NCBI RefSeq assembly: GCF_030253575.1
Contig: NC_080567.1
Coordinates: forward strand, 20,361,001-20,425,000
DNA: 64,000 nucleotides
DNA from: Rhododendron vialii
Taxonomy: Eukaryota; Streptophyta; Magnoliopsida; Ericales; Ericaceae
Reading direction: 5' to 3'
The position numbers and the translations under genes were made by a program. The notes under the pieces are model-generated. The model was not told the DNA's origin. It was given only the letters and a program-made list of their open reading frames with translations, and searched no databases. Shown piece by piece: positions 38,301 through 48,657 of this stretch (the stretch's first letter is position 1; every line of letters starts with the position of its first letter).

Positions 38301-41044
38301 AAACTTGTATTTTTTAGATTATAAAAAAATATAATCTACAAAATAAGGGGGAGACTGCACTTCGAGGATGAGAACATAGCCTACGCATGATGACTCTTCC
38401 AAAGAAAGAAACTAAACCTTTGATACTGCAGCAATATATATTTTAAATACACATGCACATTATAGAAGCACAGTTGCTTCATTGAGAGTAGAAGCCTTGC
38501 AGAAACAGGGTCTTTGAAATCAGGGGCAGAGCCAAGATTGTCCGCTAGTGTGGTTAAAATCTTGATACATGACATCTTTTCTTGTATTAATCTATTCTTT
38601 TAAGATAATCATCATCCTCATATGTACATGATAGAATATCAATACGATTTAAAAGACGACACCGAATGTTTACATTTTGCAGCGAATAGCAATGCCCAAC
38701 AGCCTCATTTGGATGAATGATAGTTAATCCATTGATCCCTCCCAAAAAGAATGAAGAAGAAATGAACATTATACGCCATTGATAATCAACATACCCACAC
38801 TTCACTAACCTTATTAGGGTGAGTAATTTCAATGAAGAGGCACACCAAAAGAGGATTAAGGGGATAACCTTGAAAAATCCACAACACACCAAGCAATGCA
38901 ACAGAAAACAAACAGAAGATAGGCTCCTATGCTGCAATTCAGCAACAAACGGAAAACAACACCGACAAGACAAACAGGACTAAGCATGCATGACAGACCC
39001 AATAGTGCAGAAGGATGCACAAAGACATACATCATGAACTTGTTTAAGCGGTACCAATATGAAGCGGTTCAACTTTAACTCGTCATTTAAGGAAAAAGTA
39101 AGAAAGAAGCTTTCGAACAACATAAACTTTCTCCATATTAGCACACAAAGAGTTGTAGCTGCAGGAAACAACAAAGTACAATGCCCTAGATCAGCTCTAG
39201 ACCACAAAAGATCACACGGAAACCATATATAAGCAGATTAAGCAACAGAAAATCATCATACCACAGAAATGTAGTACCTCATCTCAGGTTTGGAATGAGC
39301 AATGTCGGTTTGAATTGAAGCGTGTGGAATGCTTATTAACTGGCTCTCATCTATACTGTATATTGCATGGCCACAAATACATCCAATTTGGCGTCGCTTT
39401 GTTACAAGAATTAAGTAATATGACTCCAGAAATTTAACACAACCTAAGCACATAATAACATCCAAAATCATAAGCCATGGTACAAAATTTAAGTTAGACA
39501 AACAAAAGATAAAGGACAAACAAAACAATTTGAACATCCAAACTAAACACAGAAGTAGCAAAACGAACCAGCAATGCCATAAACCTTCGCAACAAAGGTT
39601 AATCCTCCAGTGGCCCGATTGCCTTCAGAAATTCGCTGAAGCAAGCTCTTGACTTCTTGTGGAGAATAAACCACAGGGTCTTCACTGAGATTGAGATCAG
39701 ATGGCTCCATCCGGTCAATCTTCAACACTCGGAAGAATCTCTTGTTCCGATCACTCCCAATAAGGTAAAACCTCTACAAAATTTCAACAAAAAGGCCAGG
39801 ATTATTAAAACCCTGCGTTTGGTGCAAAACAGAGGAAAAGATGAAGAAAATAAAGAACTTCAGATGTTATTTTGGCATCCGAATTTTTCATTTGCCTACG
39901 GCCTTGTTCAAAGAAAAGTACCCAAATGTGTGCATTTCCCATTTAAATTGTTTAGCTAGCACAAAATTTGTGGGTTATGCGCCTTCTAACTTTTGTGTGG
40001 ATTATTTATTCTCAAAACTTACCCAGCAGGAAAAAAAACACAGACACGCACACACTCAAGATCTGCACAACACACAATATTTTGTCGGAATTCACTTTTT
40101 AAATAGTTTTCTACGCAAATAAATAGCTGTATCTTAATTTCCTTACAAAATTTGTATGTCAACTTAACACATAGAGGAAAATACAATCATCTAGTTCAAT
40201 ACACTTTTATTGGGAATTTCCCTCAACAATGTCCTTGACAACTCCACGGAGCCTTCACTCACAATTCAACTAAATAAGCTATCTCAAACACGCAAAACCA
40301 CTGCTGAAACGAATCTATAAACCCACGCTAATCGGACATAACAACCAATAGTAGCACTAAAAAGCTACGACTCCGATATTGAAGAATCCAATGAGTATCT
40401 AATGCAATGAGAAACTCAAGTTTTATGTGGTTGAAATATTTCCCAATTCCTTGTATAATGTATACCCTCTCTCGGCTATTTCTCCATTGTATCCAGCTTC
40501 TTCACAAAAAGCATCCAGAAACGGAAAGCAGCAAAGCAATGACTGGTTTTCTTATGGGACAATTCGGTTTGACCGGAAAAAAATAAATAAATTTTGATGT
40601 TCTCATCGGTCTATTATGGGCCGCTACATCCAGTATTGGTTCATCCTCATAGCCTAATTATTCCATTTCTTCATTCTACCCAGCTTCTTCAAAAAAGAAA
40701 TCTGGAAACGGGTAGCCGCAATGACTGGTTTTCTTACGGGACAGTTCCTGATGTTCACATCGAACTATGACGGGCCGCTAAATCAAAAATTAGTTCAACC
40801 TCATAGCCTAACTATTCTATTTCTCCAGTTTTGATACTTTCATCTTTTTCTCGACAACCCAACAGAATTTGAGAGAGAGAGAGAGAATTTGGCTCACAGC
40901 TTTGGTCTCGTAGAGTCTGAACTTCTCGAGCGAGTACGAATTGGGGTCGGATTCGGGATCGTTCGCCGGGTGGATCTTGGCGGAGGGGCGGACCAACGGC
41001 GGTAGCTTCGATGGACCGGCCTTCGAGTGGTCTGGTTTCGCCAT
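19867..41044 (-). CDS. SAC1-like phosphoinositide phosphatase (SAC domain), 16 exons
   Basis: Exons, 5' to 3': 41044-40898, 39773-39569, 39443-39278, 34543-34321, 32218-32142, 30002-29815, 29709-29612, 29269-29136, 29051-28917, 27306-26925, 26781-26660, 24855-24745, 24164-23967, 23499-23305, 21697-21586, 20058-19867. All junctions are GT/AG and phase-consistent; the sum is 2685 bp, 894 aa. Landmarks: LEKFRLYETKA|RFYLIGSDR at the start, ESYYLILVTKRRQIG, the SAC core, and the catalytic CX5R(T/S) loop RTNCIDCLDRTN with Cys near 518 and Arg near 524. Further on come the EEANGWYGGTLLGDQDENSEIY block and an acidic tail. Closest in layout to plant SAC1-SAC5, which act on PtdIns(3,5)P2 at vacuolar or Golgi membranes and affect vacuole shape and wall deposition. 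Length fits (about 800-912 aa). Oddities: a probable 1-bp insertion near 19878-19880 truncates the tail, and introns up to 4.7 kb are packed with transposons. Confidence 0.93.
20751..21493 (+). mobile_element. Poly(A)-ended retroposon in SAC intron 15
   Basis: A G/T-rich 743-bp insert bounded by AAATAAATATGGGGT (20736-20750) and AAATAAATACGGGGT (21494-21508), a 15-bp target duplication with one difference. The 3' end is A-rich (CCATTCAAAAAAT) and preceded by AATAAAA near 21466. This is consistent with LINE-mediated insertion of a 5'-truncated L1 3' end or similar non-autonomous retroposon. Open frames on both strands here are products of base composition. Confidence 0.7.
21864..22284. mobile_element. 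hAT-type MITE (copy A) in SAC intron 14
   Basis: Ends CTATGTTGCACGGACA... and ...AGTGCTACATAG are inverted repeats. It is flanked by a perfect 8-bp duplication ATTAAGAG (21856-21863 and 22285-22292). Internally it is rich in GACACGG / GTGTCC blocks of opposite orientation toward each end. The 8-bp duplication points to the hAT superfamily. No coding capacity. Confidence 0.8.
22449..22527 (-). other. Possible alternative terminal exon of the SAC gene
   Basis: Within intron 14 a good acceptor (TTTCTGCCAG) precedes 25 codons reading RYVSRVEDAIAIGNAGPCV and onward when joined in phase to exon 14, then TAA. Exon 15 is entered in the same phase, so this block could replace the downstream exons but cannot be included with them. 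It has no counterpart in family members I remember. Splicing use is unproven. Confidence 0.3.
23271..23303. repeat. (AG)n microsatellite touching a splice donor
   Basis: A run of about 16 AG units. On the minus strand SAC exon 14 ends AAGAG and the intron starts GTCTCTCTCT, so the repeat forms the donor site itself. Confidence 0.9.
25016..26551. mobile_element. hAT-type MITE (copy B) split by a retroposon, SAC intron 11
   Basis: Left end CTATGTAGCACCGAC at 25016, right end GTGCTTACATAG at 26551. Flanking octamers ATTGTGGG (25008-25015) and ACTGTGGG (26552-26559) differ at one base. Its internal GACACGG/GTGTCC content matches copies A and C. It is interrupted by a ~1-kb insert at 25039-26068. 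Confidence 0.7.
25039..26068 (+). mobile_element. Poly(A)-tailed retroposon nested in the hAT MITE
   Basis: The insert ends in a run of 12 A at 26057-26068. It is bounded by GCACCGACAAGGGCAC (25023-25038) and GCACCAACACGAGCAC (26069-26084), a 16-bp duplication with 3 differences. It contains a 20-base G tract at 25141-25160, a CT-rich 5' part and G/T-rich body. No intact coding region; the open frames on both strands look compositional. Confidence 0.6.
28608..28858. mobile_element. Stowaway-like MITE in SAC intron 9
   Basis: Inverted ends CTCCCTC...(left, 28608) and ...GGACGGAGGGAG (right) beside TA, with inner matches TTGTTTGCTC / AAGCAAACAG. The CTCCCTCCGTCC terminus and TA target are the Stowaway (Tc1/mariner) signature; the left terminus has drifted. 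Confidence 0.65.
31448..31649 (+). mobile_element. tRNA-derived SINE in SAC intron 5
   Basis: About 200 bp with a pol III box A-like CCCAGTGGTTCGGGCGG near 31456 and a box B AGTTCGATTCC at 31501-31511, about 35 bp apart. It ends in an A run at 31640-31649. This is the standard head of plant tRNA-related SINEs. A clear target duplication is not visible. Confidence 0.75.
33538..34140 (+). pseudogene. L1-type LINE ORF2 3' fragment in SAC intron 4
   Basis: The conceptual product reads LDGWKN, IQIEKCLWIS, LPKGKGGPSMSHVIEKAIALLGKWLWRF. This resembles the segment downstream of the reverse transcriptase in plant L1 ORF2 (the ...EEGGLGI...ALLGKWLWRF region). Only this piece is present, it has frame changes, and it is opposite in strand to the host gene. 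No ends defined. Confidence 0.7.
35190..37904 (+). mobile_element. Non-autonomous LTR retrotransposon, TR-GAG-like, in SAC intron 3
   Basis: LTRs 35190-35393 and 37700-37904 (about 205 bp) start TGATGC and end GCATTA/GCATCA. They differ at roughly 11 positions by eye. Target duplication GGGCG at 35185-35189 and 37905-37909. The primer-binding site TGGTATCAGAGC at 35396-35407 matches the 3' end of initiator tRNA-Met. A polypurine tract, TTAGAGGGGGTG, precedes the 3' LTR. The 2.3-kb interior carries gag-like sequence but no protease, RT, RNase H or integrase. Orientation is opposite to the SAC gene. Confidence 0.88.
36153..36671 (+). pseudogene. Retrotransposon gag-like ORF, frame-broken
   Basis: Starts MAQRDRGRRGRGRDAMG, an arginine/glycine-rich N-terminus. 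A frame change near 36350 then leads into FCGSPLEFVGWLNTIESVFEYC, KVKLASTCLKGRALDWWTQL and EWGKMKKKLKEEFL. The latter is the plant Ty3-type gag core (retrotrans_gag: ...L.G.A..WW..L...). The product would be a capsid-like protein packaging element RNA. It ends at TAG near 36671. A further acidic open stretch at 36738-37200 is probably the degraded gag C-terminus. Confidence 0.75.
40480..40830. repeat. ~185-bp tandem duplication in SAC intron 1
   Basis: Two diverged copies share CTTCTTCA-AAAA, GAAACGG, GCAATGACTGGTTTTCTTA, GGGCCGCTA and CCTCATAGCCTAA-TATTC in the same order, starting near 40497 and 40683. Confidence 0.7.
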
Positions 41045-42414
41045 GGAAATCGACTGGTACCCGGATCGATCTACGACATGGATTTACCGTTGTGCACGGC
41101 AATGCTCCTGAAATTCTAGGGCAAATATGGGAATTCCATTGATAAGTTCCCCCACCTTTCAGTTGCTGGATTTGAGAGAGAGAGAGAGAGAGAAGGAGAA
41201 ATAACAAACCGCGAAAAGGTCGAGTGTAGTCTCCATGTTTCAGCAGAACGCAACGCACGCTTCTCAATTTCGGGGAAAAAATTCCAGTGCCCGGTGATGC
41301 GCGCATCCGAGCTGTCTATTGCGTTTTTTAATTGCTCGAATTTGGAAAGGAAAAAAAGAGAGAGAAAGTGTTGGGGTGAGAGAAAAGAGAGGGTTTCAAT
41401 TCGAACTGTTCAAAAGTGTATTGGACGGCTCGGATGTGCTGAGCGACAACCATGTGGGATATACTCATCCGGCACCGAAAAATTTCTCCCTTTTGGTCAA
41501 AATGTGCTCCAATATTCAGATCCGGAATGCTGCAAAGCAGCTCTGAATAGAGCGCTGTAGGGCACACCTGAATTGCTCAAAAGTGTTTTTTAGCGGCTAG
41601 GGTTAAAATAGAACTCTTCCAGAAAAAAAAATTAACTCTTCTTTTGGGTCAAACGAAAATTAGATTTAAAAAAAAAAGTTTTACTCTTCACTAACTGTTT
41701 TTTGAAAAAATTTATTTTTAATCCCAACCATTAATTATCGAAATAAACGATCCGAATGCACCTTGCAGAGCGCTCTACAAGGAGCAGCTTTGCACCATGC
41801 CCGAGTCTCCTATATTCATATTAACTTAGACCAAAGGCCCGAACTTACGCAATGCATTTACATATCATGTTAAAGAGGGAAATCTATAATGAAATCTGGT
41901 ACGTGAAATTGAAAATACGGGAGAAGGAAATTTGGGGTGACCATTTTTTTTCTTTTTCCTTTTTTCGCAGTTTCTACAAGTAGTTAAAGAACAGAAATGA
42001 TATTGGTACCGAAATCGTAGGGACGGCAGCCCCAGGCCATCTCCGGCCACCAGACGGCCAATTCAAGCCGTCCAAAAATTCTAAAAAAAAAAACGAGGGG
42101 GCTCACGCGGGAATCAACGGCATCCGAGGTGTGTAAGATGTTTGATCCGAGCACCCGGCCAGCTACACTACACCTCTAAAAATTGAGGGACACAATTGAA
42201 AAAATTGGACCAAAAATGGCATCCCCCAATCCCGTTCTTATTATTTATTTAGGAGATAGGAGATTTAGGAGGATGGATAAAAAATTAAAAACTTTCTTTC
42301 TAGTTTGAATTGATTGGTCATACATATCCAATAATGTTGCTCGGGTTAAAATAGTGTTAGTCAGCCTCAAAACTGAGATTGAAATCATAAAGGGGTGTTT
42401 TCTTTATAAGATAG
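41045..42414. other. SAC 5' UTR/promoter region and flanking repeats
   Basis: GA run at 41170-41192, probably within the SAC 5' leader. An inverted pair, CTGCAAAGCAGCTC...AGAGCGCT near 41530-41555 and AGCGCTCT...GAGCAGCTTTGCA near 41770-41795, encloses about 210 bp and may be a small MITE. No second gene is evident up to 42414. Confidence 0.5.
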
Positions 42415-43439
42415 TATTTATATAATAAGGGAGAACGATTTTTAAATTTTATGTGCTACATAAATTCAACAGCTCTTATCCCTCCAACCCAATCTAACGG
42501 CCAGAAAGATGAGAATCCCTCATTAAATAATAAACCCTCCTCTAAAAAACAGAAACTACCGGTATTATTTTAGGACCCTCAATCTCACATTTCCAATAAA
42601 GTTTTGAGGTAAACGTGAGATTGCTACAGTATTTGTATGACTGTGAATTCTTAGGGGGGTTTTTACCTTTTTTTTTTTTTTTTTACCTTAGTTTCCAGGC
42701 ATTCAGAACACTAGGAATTTTATATTGCATTCAAAGTTTTGAACTCTAGGAATTTTAGATTCAATACTCTTTAGACACGTGTGTATCATTTGAGTGGAGT
42801 CTTCGCTATCTTAAAACTTTTCCAATGGGGTTATGCCAATTGTGATCAATAATATGTAGAGTGATCAATATCCTGTGATCAATTGGGTTTATGAATAGTT
42901 GGTAGGGTGATCAATACCGTGTGATCAATTGGGTTTTTTTTTTGACCCTGCGTAGTTGCTACTTTTGCCCAATCTAGCAAAAATAAAAAATTGTAAGAAT
43001 TGTTTTGCTATCTGTTTGTAAGAATTGGAATGCTATTTATTTACCTTATTTTTTAGGTTGTTACGAAGTAAGCAAAAGTGAGAGAAATGCTGGCCGAAAG
43101 GGAATTTTGTTCGTGTGATACAGGAAAATTATAAAAGAAATTTAGTTGAACAACTTTAGTATTCTATGTTGTCTGTTTCGTTCATATGATTAATTCAGTT
43201 ACACACTTGCAAAACTATATGTCTGATTTCATTGGTTTTAAGCTCATTTACTGTAGTTGTGATGAGGAATGTGGAAAAGGATTTGGTCATGGTCAATAGT
43301 AACAATTTCATTGGTTAAATTGGTCTTGACATATACTATCGTGCCTTTAAATACAGACAATTAAAGGTTGCTAAAAAAATGAGTTTCGAGCCATGACGAT
43401 TTCTTGAATGCCGATATTGAAGGCACGGGCAAACCCTAG
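42415..43439 (+). mobile_element. Helitron-like element H1
   Basis: Begins TATTTATATAATAAGGGAG after AG. Ends with a short hairpin (TGCCGATATTGAAGGCA) followed by CGGGCAAACCCTAG at 43439. The 3' hairpin plus CTAG end is Helitron-like. The 5' terminus reads TA instead of TC, so the left boundary is inferred from similarity to H2-H4. A gene-free, AT-rich interior with repeated GTGATCAAT motifs at 42840-42935. Confidence 0.45.
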
Positions 43440-43609
43440 TATTTACATAATAAGGGAAGGGTTTTTAAATCTTATCTCACTATAAATCCTAACCATTGAT
43501 TTGCTTCCTAAATCCTCTCTCTCTCTATTTCTCAAACAATATTAATTACACAATTACTACTAATTAGATCTCACGTTGCACCGTGCCTTCAAGCACGGGC
43601 AAACCTAAG
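43440..43609 (+). mobile_element. Helitron-like element H2, short
   Basis: Starts TATTTACATAATAAGGGAAGGG directly after H1's CTAG. Ends with the hairpin CGTGCCTTCAAGCACG and GGGCAAACCTAAG. About 170 bp, non-coding. Confidence 0.5.
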
Positions 43610-44222
43610 TCTATATTATAAAATAGAATAGTTTTTGTCTACTCATATAAACCCAACACCATCTACAACTGTCGAATCAAATTTTGAATAGTTTATATCC
43701 GTTAGTTCGAGAGTATACTTTGTAATATAAACCTCCTAATCTTATGACTAGTAAATTCTTTCAATTGATTGCTTTTAAGTTTTTTTCTTAAAAAAGCTTG
43801 ATTATCTTTTTGAGTTTAAATCAAATCAATTATTGATTTCCCTCTAAAGTTGATTTATGTACATTCAATTCAATATTTTTTAGCTACATGTGGAAATCAA
43901 CCTAAAAGGAAAAAATTTAAAAGCAAATATTGAAATGAATATAAGGAAATCAACATTAGTGGGAAATTAATTATTGAGTTGATTTAAATTCAAAAAGAAA
44001 ATCAAGTCTTTTAAGGAAAAAACTTAAAAGCAATCAATTGAAAGAATTTACTAGTCATAAGGTTAGGAGATTTATATTAGGAAGTATATTCTCGAATGGA
44101 TAGATATAATCTCTTGAAAATTCGATCCGATGATTGTAGAGGAATACAAAAAAAATTGAGATAAAAAACTTTTTGTGTTCAAAATGCGTTGTTTCGTGCC
44201 TTTAAACACGGACAATCCCTAG
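43610..44222 (+). mobile_element. Helitron-like element H3 with long internal inverted repeat
   Basis: Starts TCTATATTATAAAATAG directly after H2. Ends with the hairpin CGTGCCTTTAAACACG, then GACAATCCCTAG. The interior is a large imperfect palindrome: 43670-43860 matches the reverse complement of about 43960-44120 (for example CTTATGACTAGTAAATTC versus GAATTTACTAGTCATAAG). Non-coding. Confidence 0.55.
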
Positions 44223-44397
44223 TCTATATAATGACCAAGCTCAGTTTTTAAATCTTATATACATACATAAATCTAATGGCCTAGAGTGGTCCATTGAATC
44301 AAACAACCGAGATTCTAGGCTTGGCTATTCTTAGGAAGACCCAAATCATTCTCTTTATCATGTTTATTCCAAATTTGATTCCAAAACACATACACTC
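44223..44397 (+). mobile_element. 5' part of Helitron-like element H4
   Basis: TCTATATAATGACCAAGCTC directly follows H3's CTAG and matches the element starts upstream. It is cut by the LTR element at 44398. I could not find its 3' end beyond 46950. Confidence 0.45.
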
Positions 44398-46950
44398 TGT
44401 AATACCCCGTATATATAAAAAAAAAAAAATGATTCTTTTCAAGTATTATTGTTTATGTCGTACAATTAAATTAACTTTTACTATATGTTCATATACTTTC
44501 TAGATGTATAGTAGTACACGTGCATGTGTGCATGTGTTGAGGATGTGTCAACTGTCAAGTTTAGGCAGGGATGAGTCATGAGTTGGCACCCCTAGTCTTT
44601 GGCTTCATATAGATTAGAATGGTTACTGAAAGAAAATAAACTAAAGGGCTGGAGAAAGAGTCGTGAGGCAGTGGGTACTCTATCTTTTTGAGTTTCATGG
44701 TGGAATTATATCTAATGGCAAGACAATTCGAGGGTGAGTTTGAGATACATATTTCTTGTACAATATTAATGTTGAGTTTTTGTTGGTTGTGTTATGTGCG
44801 GTGACTGTATGTCGTGGAACTGTTTGGTATGTGGCGGGGTGACTAGGCTAATAAGCTATGCCAAAAGACATGTTGGCCAATGGGCTGTGGTGAGGCTAGT
44901 GAGGTGGTACGTCACCCGTCATATACCGAGGAGGACTGGATATGTGGTTCCTTTTATATGGAACGTGTTATATTTGTGGTTGGTGTTATACGTGGTGATT
45001 GACGTTGTGCAGTTTATTTGATATTGATATTGTACACGTTATTATGTCTCACACACTCTTGGGGTCCTTTGGACTCCAGCTTGCAGGTTGGTTAGCGGGC
45101 TCGTCCGAGTTGCTGCGAGAGTGGGTGTTGTTTATTTATTTTAGAGATAGTTATAAATTGTAAAAAAAATTTTGGAATAAAAGATAGATTATGGTCTTTT
45201 TAATATTGTGGTGCTTGAGGATTCGGGTCGTTACAGTTGGTATCAGAGCTTAGGTGATAGATCTTATATGGGATCTTCGGGTGATCAAAGCGCGTAGCAA
45301 ATGCGTTGTTAAAATCTGGACTGGTTTAGCTCCTATAGCCGTAAAAACAAACTTGAGAAGAGTATCTTTTGTTTTAATTAGTCGTATTCGGAAAATTTGT
45401 CACAAATACGTTTCGGAACCATCAGTGGACCAATTTCCGGTAAGTTACTTCTTGTGGTGAACTTTTATTAGTTGGAGTGTGGAAAAAGGGAAAAAAAAAA
45501 ACAATGGAAAAGATGGTACACATGTGTACGTAGGTATGAAATTTTGATACTGTGGAGTTCAAGTATATATTCTAGGAATTTACTCAAAAAGGTGCCGAAT
45601 AAAAGTTATATTGTAGATGTTCAGTAAAACAAATTCTATGATTGTGCTAATACAATCAGTGCTCTTTAAGATAGTGACGTTAGAATTGGAAGCTAAACAG
45701 GATTTCTCTTCCAGAATTGTTGATAGAAGATAAAGAGGTAGCTTAGGCTTCAAATTTTAGTGGTGTTAATTAGTGGGAGAATCAACGTATTTACCCCTTG
45801 TGAATGGGTGTAGGTTATGATGCCTTGTCTTGTGTTAATTTCTAAGTGACTTCATTGTTGCAGCTTTCTGGTTAATGGGGCATTGAAATTTTGGAGTTTT
45901 TTTTTTTTTTTTCATTATTTTGTAACCTGGTTAATTGTCATCAGTGAAGCTAAATATGTGGACATACCATAAATGGGAATACAACCATGTAAGAGAATGA
46001 TTTGGTTGTGTGTATTTGAGTGGGTGATCAGAGTGCGCAACGGAAGCGTGGAATTAAATTACATATTTTTTTGTTGTCAAATTTCGGGGACGAAATTTCC
46101 AAAGGAGGGGATATTGTAATACCCCGTATATATAAAAAAAAAAATGATTCTTTTCAAGTATTATTGTTTATGTCGTACAATTAAATTAACTTTTACTATA
46201 TGTTCATATACTTTCTAGATGTATAGTAGTACACGTGCATGTGTGCATGTGTTGAGGATGTGTCAACTGTCAAGTTTAGGCAGGGATGAGTCATGAGTTG
46301 GCACCCCTAGTCTTTGGCTTCATATAGATTAGAATGGTTACTGAAAGAAAATAAACTAAAGGGCTGGAGAAAGAGTCGTGAGGCAGTGGGTACTCTATCT
46401 TTTTGAGTTTCATGGTGGAATTATATCTAATGGCAAGACAATTCGAGGGTGAGTTTGAGATACATATTTCTTGTACAATATTAATGTTGAGTTTTTGTTG
46501 GTTGTGTTATGTGCGGTGACTGTATGTCGTGGAACTGTTTGGTATGTGGCGGGGTGACTAGGCTAATAAGCTATGCCAAAAGACATGTTGGCCAATGGGC
46601 TGTGGTGAGGCTAGTGAGGTGGTACGTCACCCGTCATATACCGAGGAGGACTGGATATGTGGTTCCTTTTATATGGAACGTGTTATATTTGTGGTTGGTG
46701 TTATACGTGGTGATTGACGTTGTGCAGTTTATTTGATATTGATATTGTACACGTTATTATGTCTCACACACTCTTGGGGTCCTTTGGACTCCAGCTTGCA
46801 GGTTGGTTAGCGGGCTCGTCCGAGTTGCTGCGAGAGTGGGTGTTGTTTATTTATTTTAGAGATAGTTATAAATTGTAAAAAAAATTTTGGAATAAAAGAT
46901 AGATTATGGTCTTTTTAATATTGTGGTGCTTGAGGATTCGGGTCGTTACA
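44398..46950 (+). mobile_element. Young non-autonomous Ty3-type LTR element (LARD-like)
   Basis: LTRs 44398-45235 (838 bp) and 46115-46950 (836 bp) start TGTAATACCCCG and end GGGTCGTTACA. By eye they are identical except for an A-run near 44410 that is two bases shorter in the 3' copy. The primer-binding site TGGTATCAGAGC is at 45238-45249 and the polypurine tract AAAGGAGGGGATAT precedes 46115. The phrase TTTCGGGGACGAAATTT just before it is typical of plant Ty3/gypsy 3' interiors. Flanks CACTC / CACAC suggest a slightly imperfect 5-bp duplication. The 879-bp interior has no gag or pol. The 75-aa frame in each LTR is not a gene. Confidence 0.9.
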
Positions 46951-48310
46951 CACACTCTCTCTCTAAACAATGAATACCAAAACAAATGTCATAGATAATA
47001 TAGACGAGACGTATATCCAATTTCAAGTGGTTCAAAATTCAAATTGGTTGGCAGGAGAACTTCTCATGGTATAATATCACTTAATGACAAGTTGGTTCAA
47101 ACTGTCATTGTAACAAGCCCAATGTTTTACTGTACTTTTCAAGCCATGAGTGGTAACTTTATATGTTGGATTTGGCTTCTCTAATATCTCGGTTTAGACT
47201 TCATAGAGTAGTTTGTGCAATTTTGATCGTCTAAAAGTGTCTTAATAATGATTAAAAACATTGCTTTTATTGGTTCAAATTTGTTAAAAGACTTGGACTG
47301 GTAAGAGCAAATATATTTAAACAAATGTGGACCACTAATTGTTGAGACTGGAGGCCGAGATGCAATTGCTTTCTGTAATCCATATTTGAAATATAAAGAA
47401 GTTATTTTTTTTTGTTTTTATGTTTGTTATTATAATAATGTTATTAATACAACATTTTTCACAAAAATATACACAATATGGACACGTAACATAGTTTTTC
47501 CATGGAATAAGATGCTGTTTTACAATAAGTAATGAGATAGTGTCAAATATAGATATGTTGTGCTGATTGTTGTTTAAAATATTGTGTTATTAGAATTTTC
47601 CTAATTATTGTACTCCAACAAATAAGTGACTTACAAGAATGTAAAGTGGTTTACTGGTTAATAAAAAGTGTTACAATGACAATTGGGATCGACCTCATGA
47701 TCGATCTAAGGGTTTGTTGCATACTTTTGCGTCATGATTGTAAACTTTTGTATACTGACCGCAAACTTTTACCCTATAGCTCCGAGCTTTTGCGTCATGG
47801 CCGCAAACTTTTGCACACTTAGCTTAAGGGTGTGTTTGAATAAAAGTTTTCCACATTATTATTGTATCACTTTATTTTGGTCATTTTTCTTGTAAATTTT
47901 TTGTTAAAAATTTTAAGAATTCATTACTCGTGTTGACAATTGGAATCTAAATTTTATAAAGTTACATAAAAAACTTTAAAAACTTAAAAAAAAAAATGTT
48001 GAAAAAAGATAATTTGTCATTGTTTTTACTGATTTTAGGTCCAACCAATGTTGTCAATTCCGTTCCATACCAGACACAAAATGGTACATATAAGTACATA
48101 TTCTATGCCACCCTAAATACCAGTTTGTATCGGTTGATACCCGACGTACCAGCCTATATTGGACGATACCAAGTGTATCAACCTATACCGGGCAATACTG
48201 GACGTACCAGTCTGTACCAGACATACTGGGCTTGTAATAGATAATAGACAATAGATATGTAGTAATGGAAGTAAAAGCTAAATTCTTTAATTTGAAGTCA
48301 TGGTTGGAGA
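46951..48310. other. Repeat-derived intergenic DNA
   Basis: Contains a GCAAACTTTTGC-type motif repeated at 47720-47820, and a degenerate array of GTACCAG / GATACC units at 48050-48235 that creates an 82-codon frame. The latter looks like a worn element with short internal repeats. No gene identified. Confidence 0.5.
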
Positions 48311-48318
48311 TTATCTTA

Positions 48319-48358
48319 GGGAGTTTATAAATACAACTGCGAATTTACTGCATGTAAC
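48319..48358 (+). repeat. MULE left terminal inverted repeat
   Basis: Starts GGGAGTTTATAAATAC and contains GCGAATTTACTGCA. It pairs with 55354-55393. Confidence 0.9.
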
Positions 48359-48657
48359 TTGTTTTTAAGTAAATAATATTCGGACAAAAATGCCCTTATA
48401 AAAATGGACAAAAATACCCCTACTTTTATTACATACAACCACAAACATACAACCACGTCAAAAAAACATGCACCCCGTAAGTCCATAACCCACCCACGTT
48501 TCCCTCCATTTTTTTCCATCTCCTTCCAGGGGAAACCATCTGGTTCTCTGGTTCCATTCCAAACCACCATTGTTGAGCTCCCACCATTGTTGAGCTCCCA
48601 TCATAAACCCAGTCGACATCTGCCTGCGAACTCTCGCTTCACACCTTCTATCTCTCA

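Noticed and set aside
44794-46736. Identical 75-aa frames at 44794-45021 and 46509-46736
   Set aside because: They are the same position in two LTRs, not a duplicated gene.
47996-48244. 82-codon frame with Tyr/Pro repeats
   Set aside because: Produced by a degenerate GTACCAG/GATACC repeat; no start context or homology.
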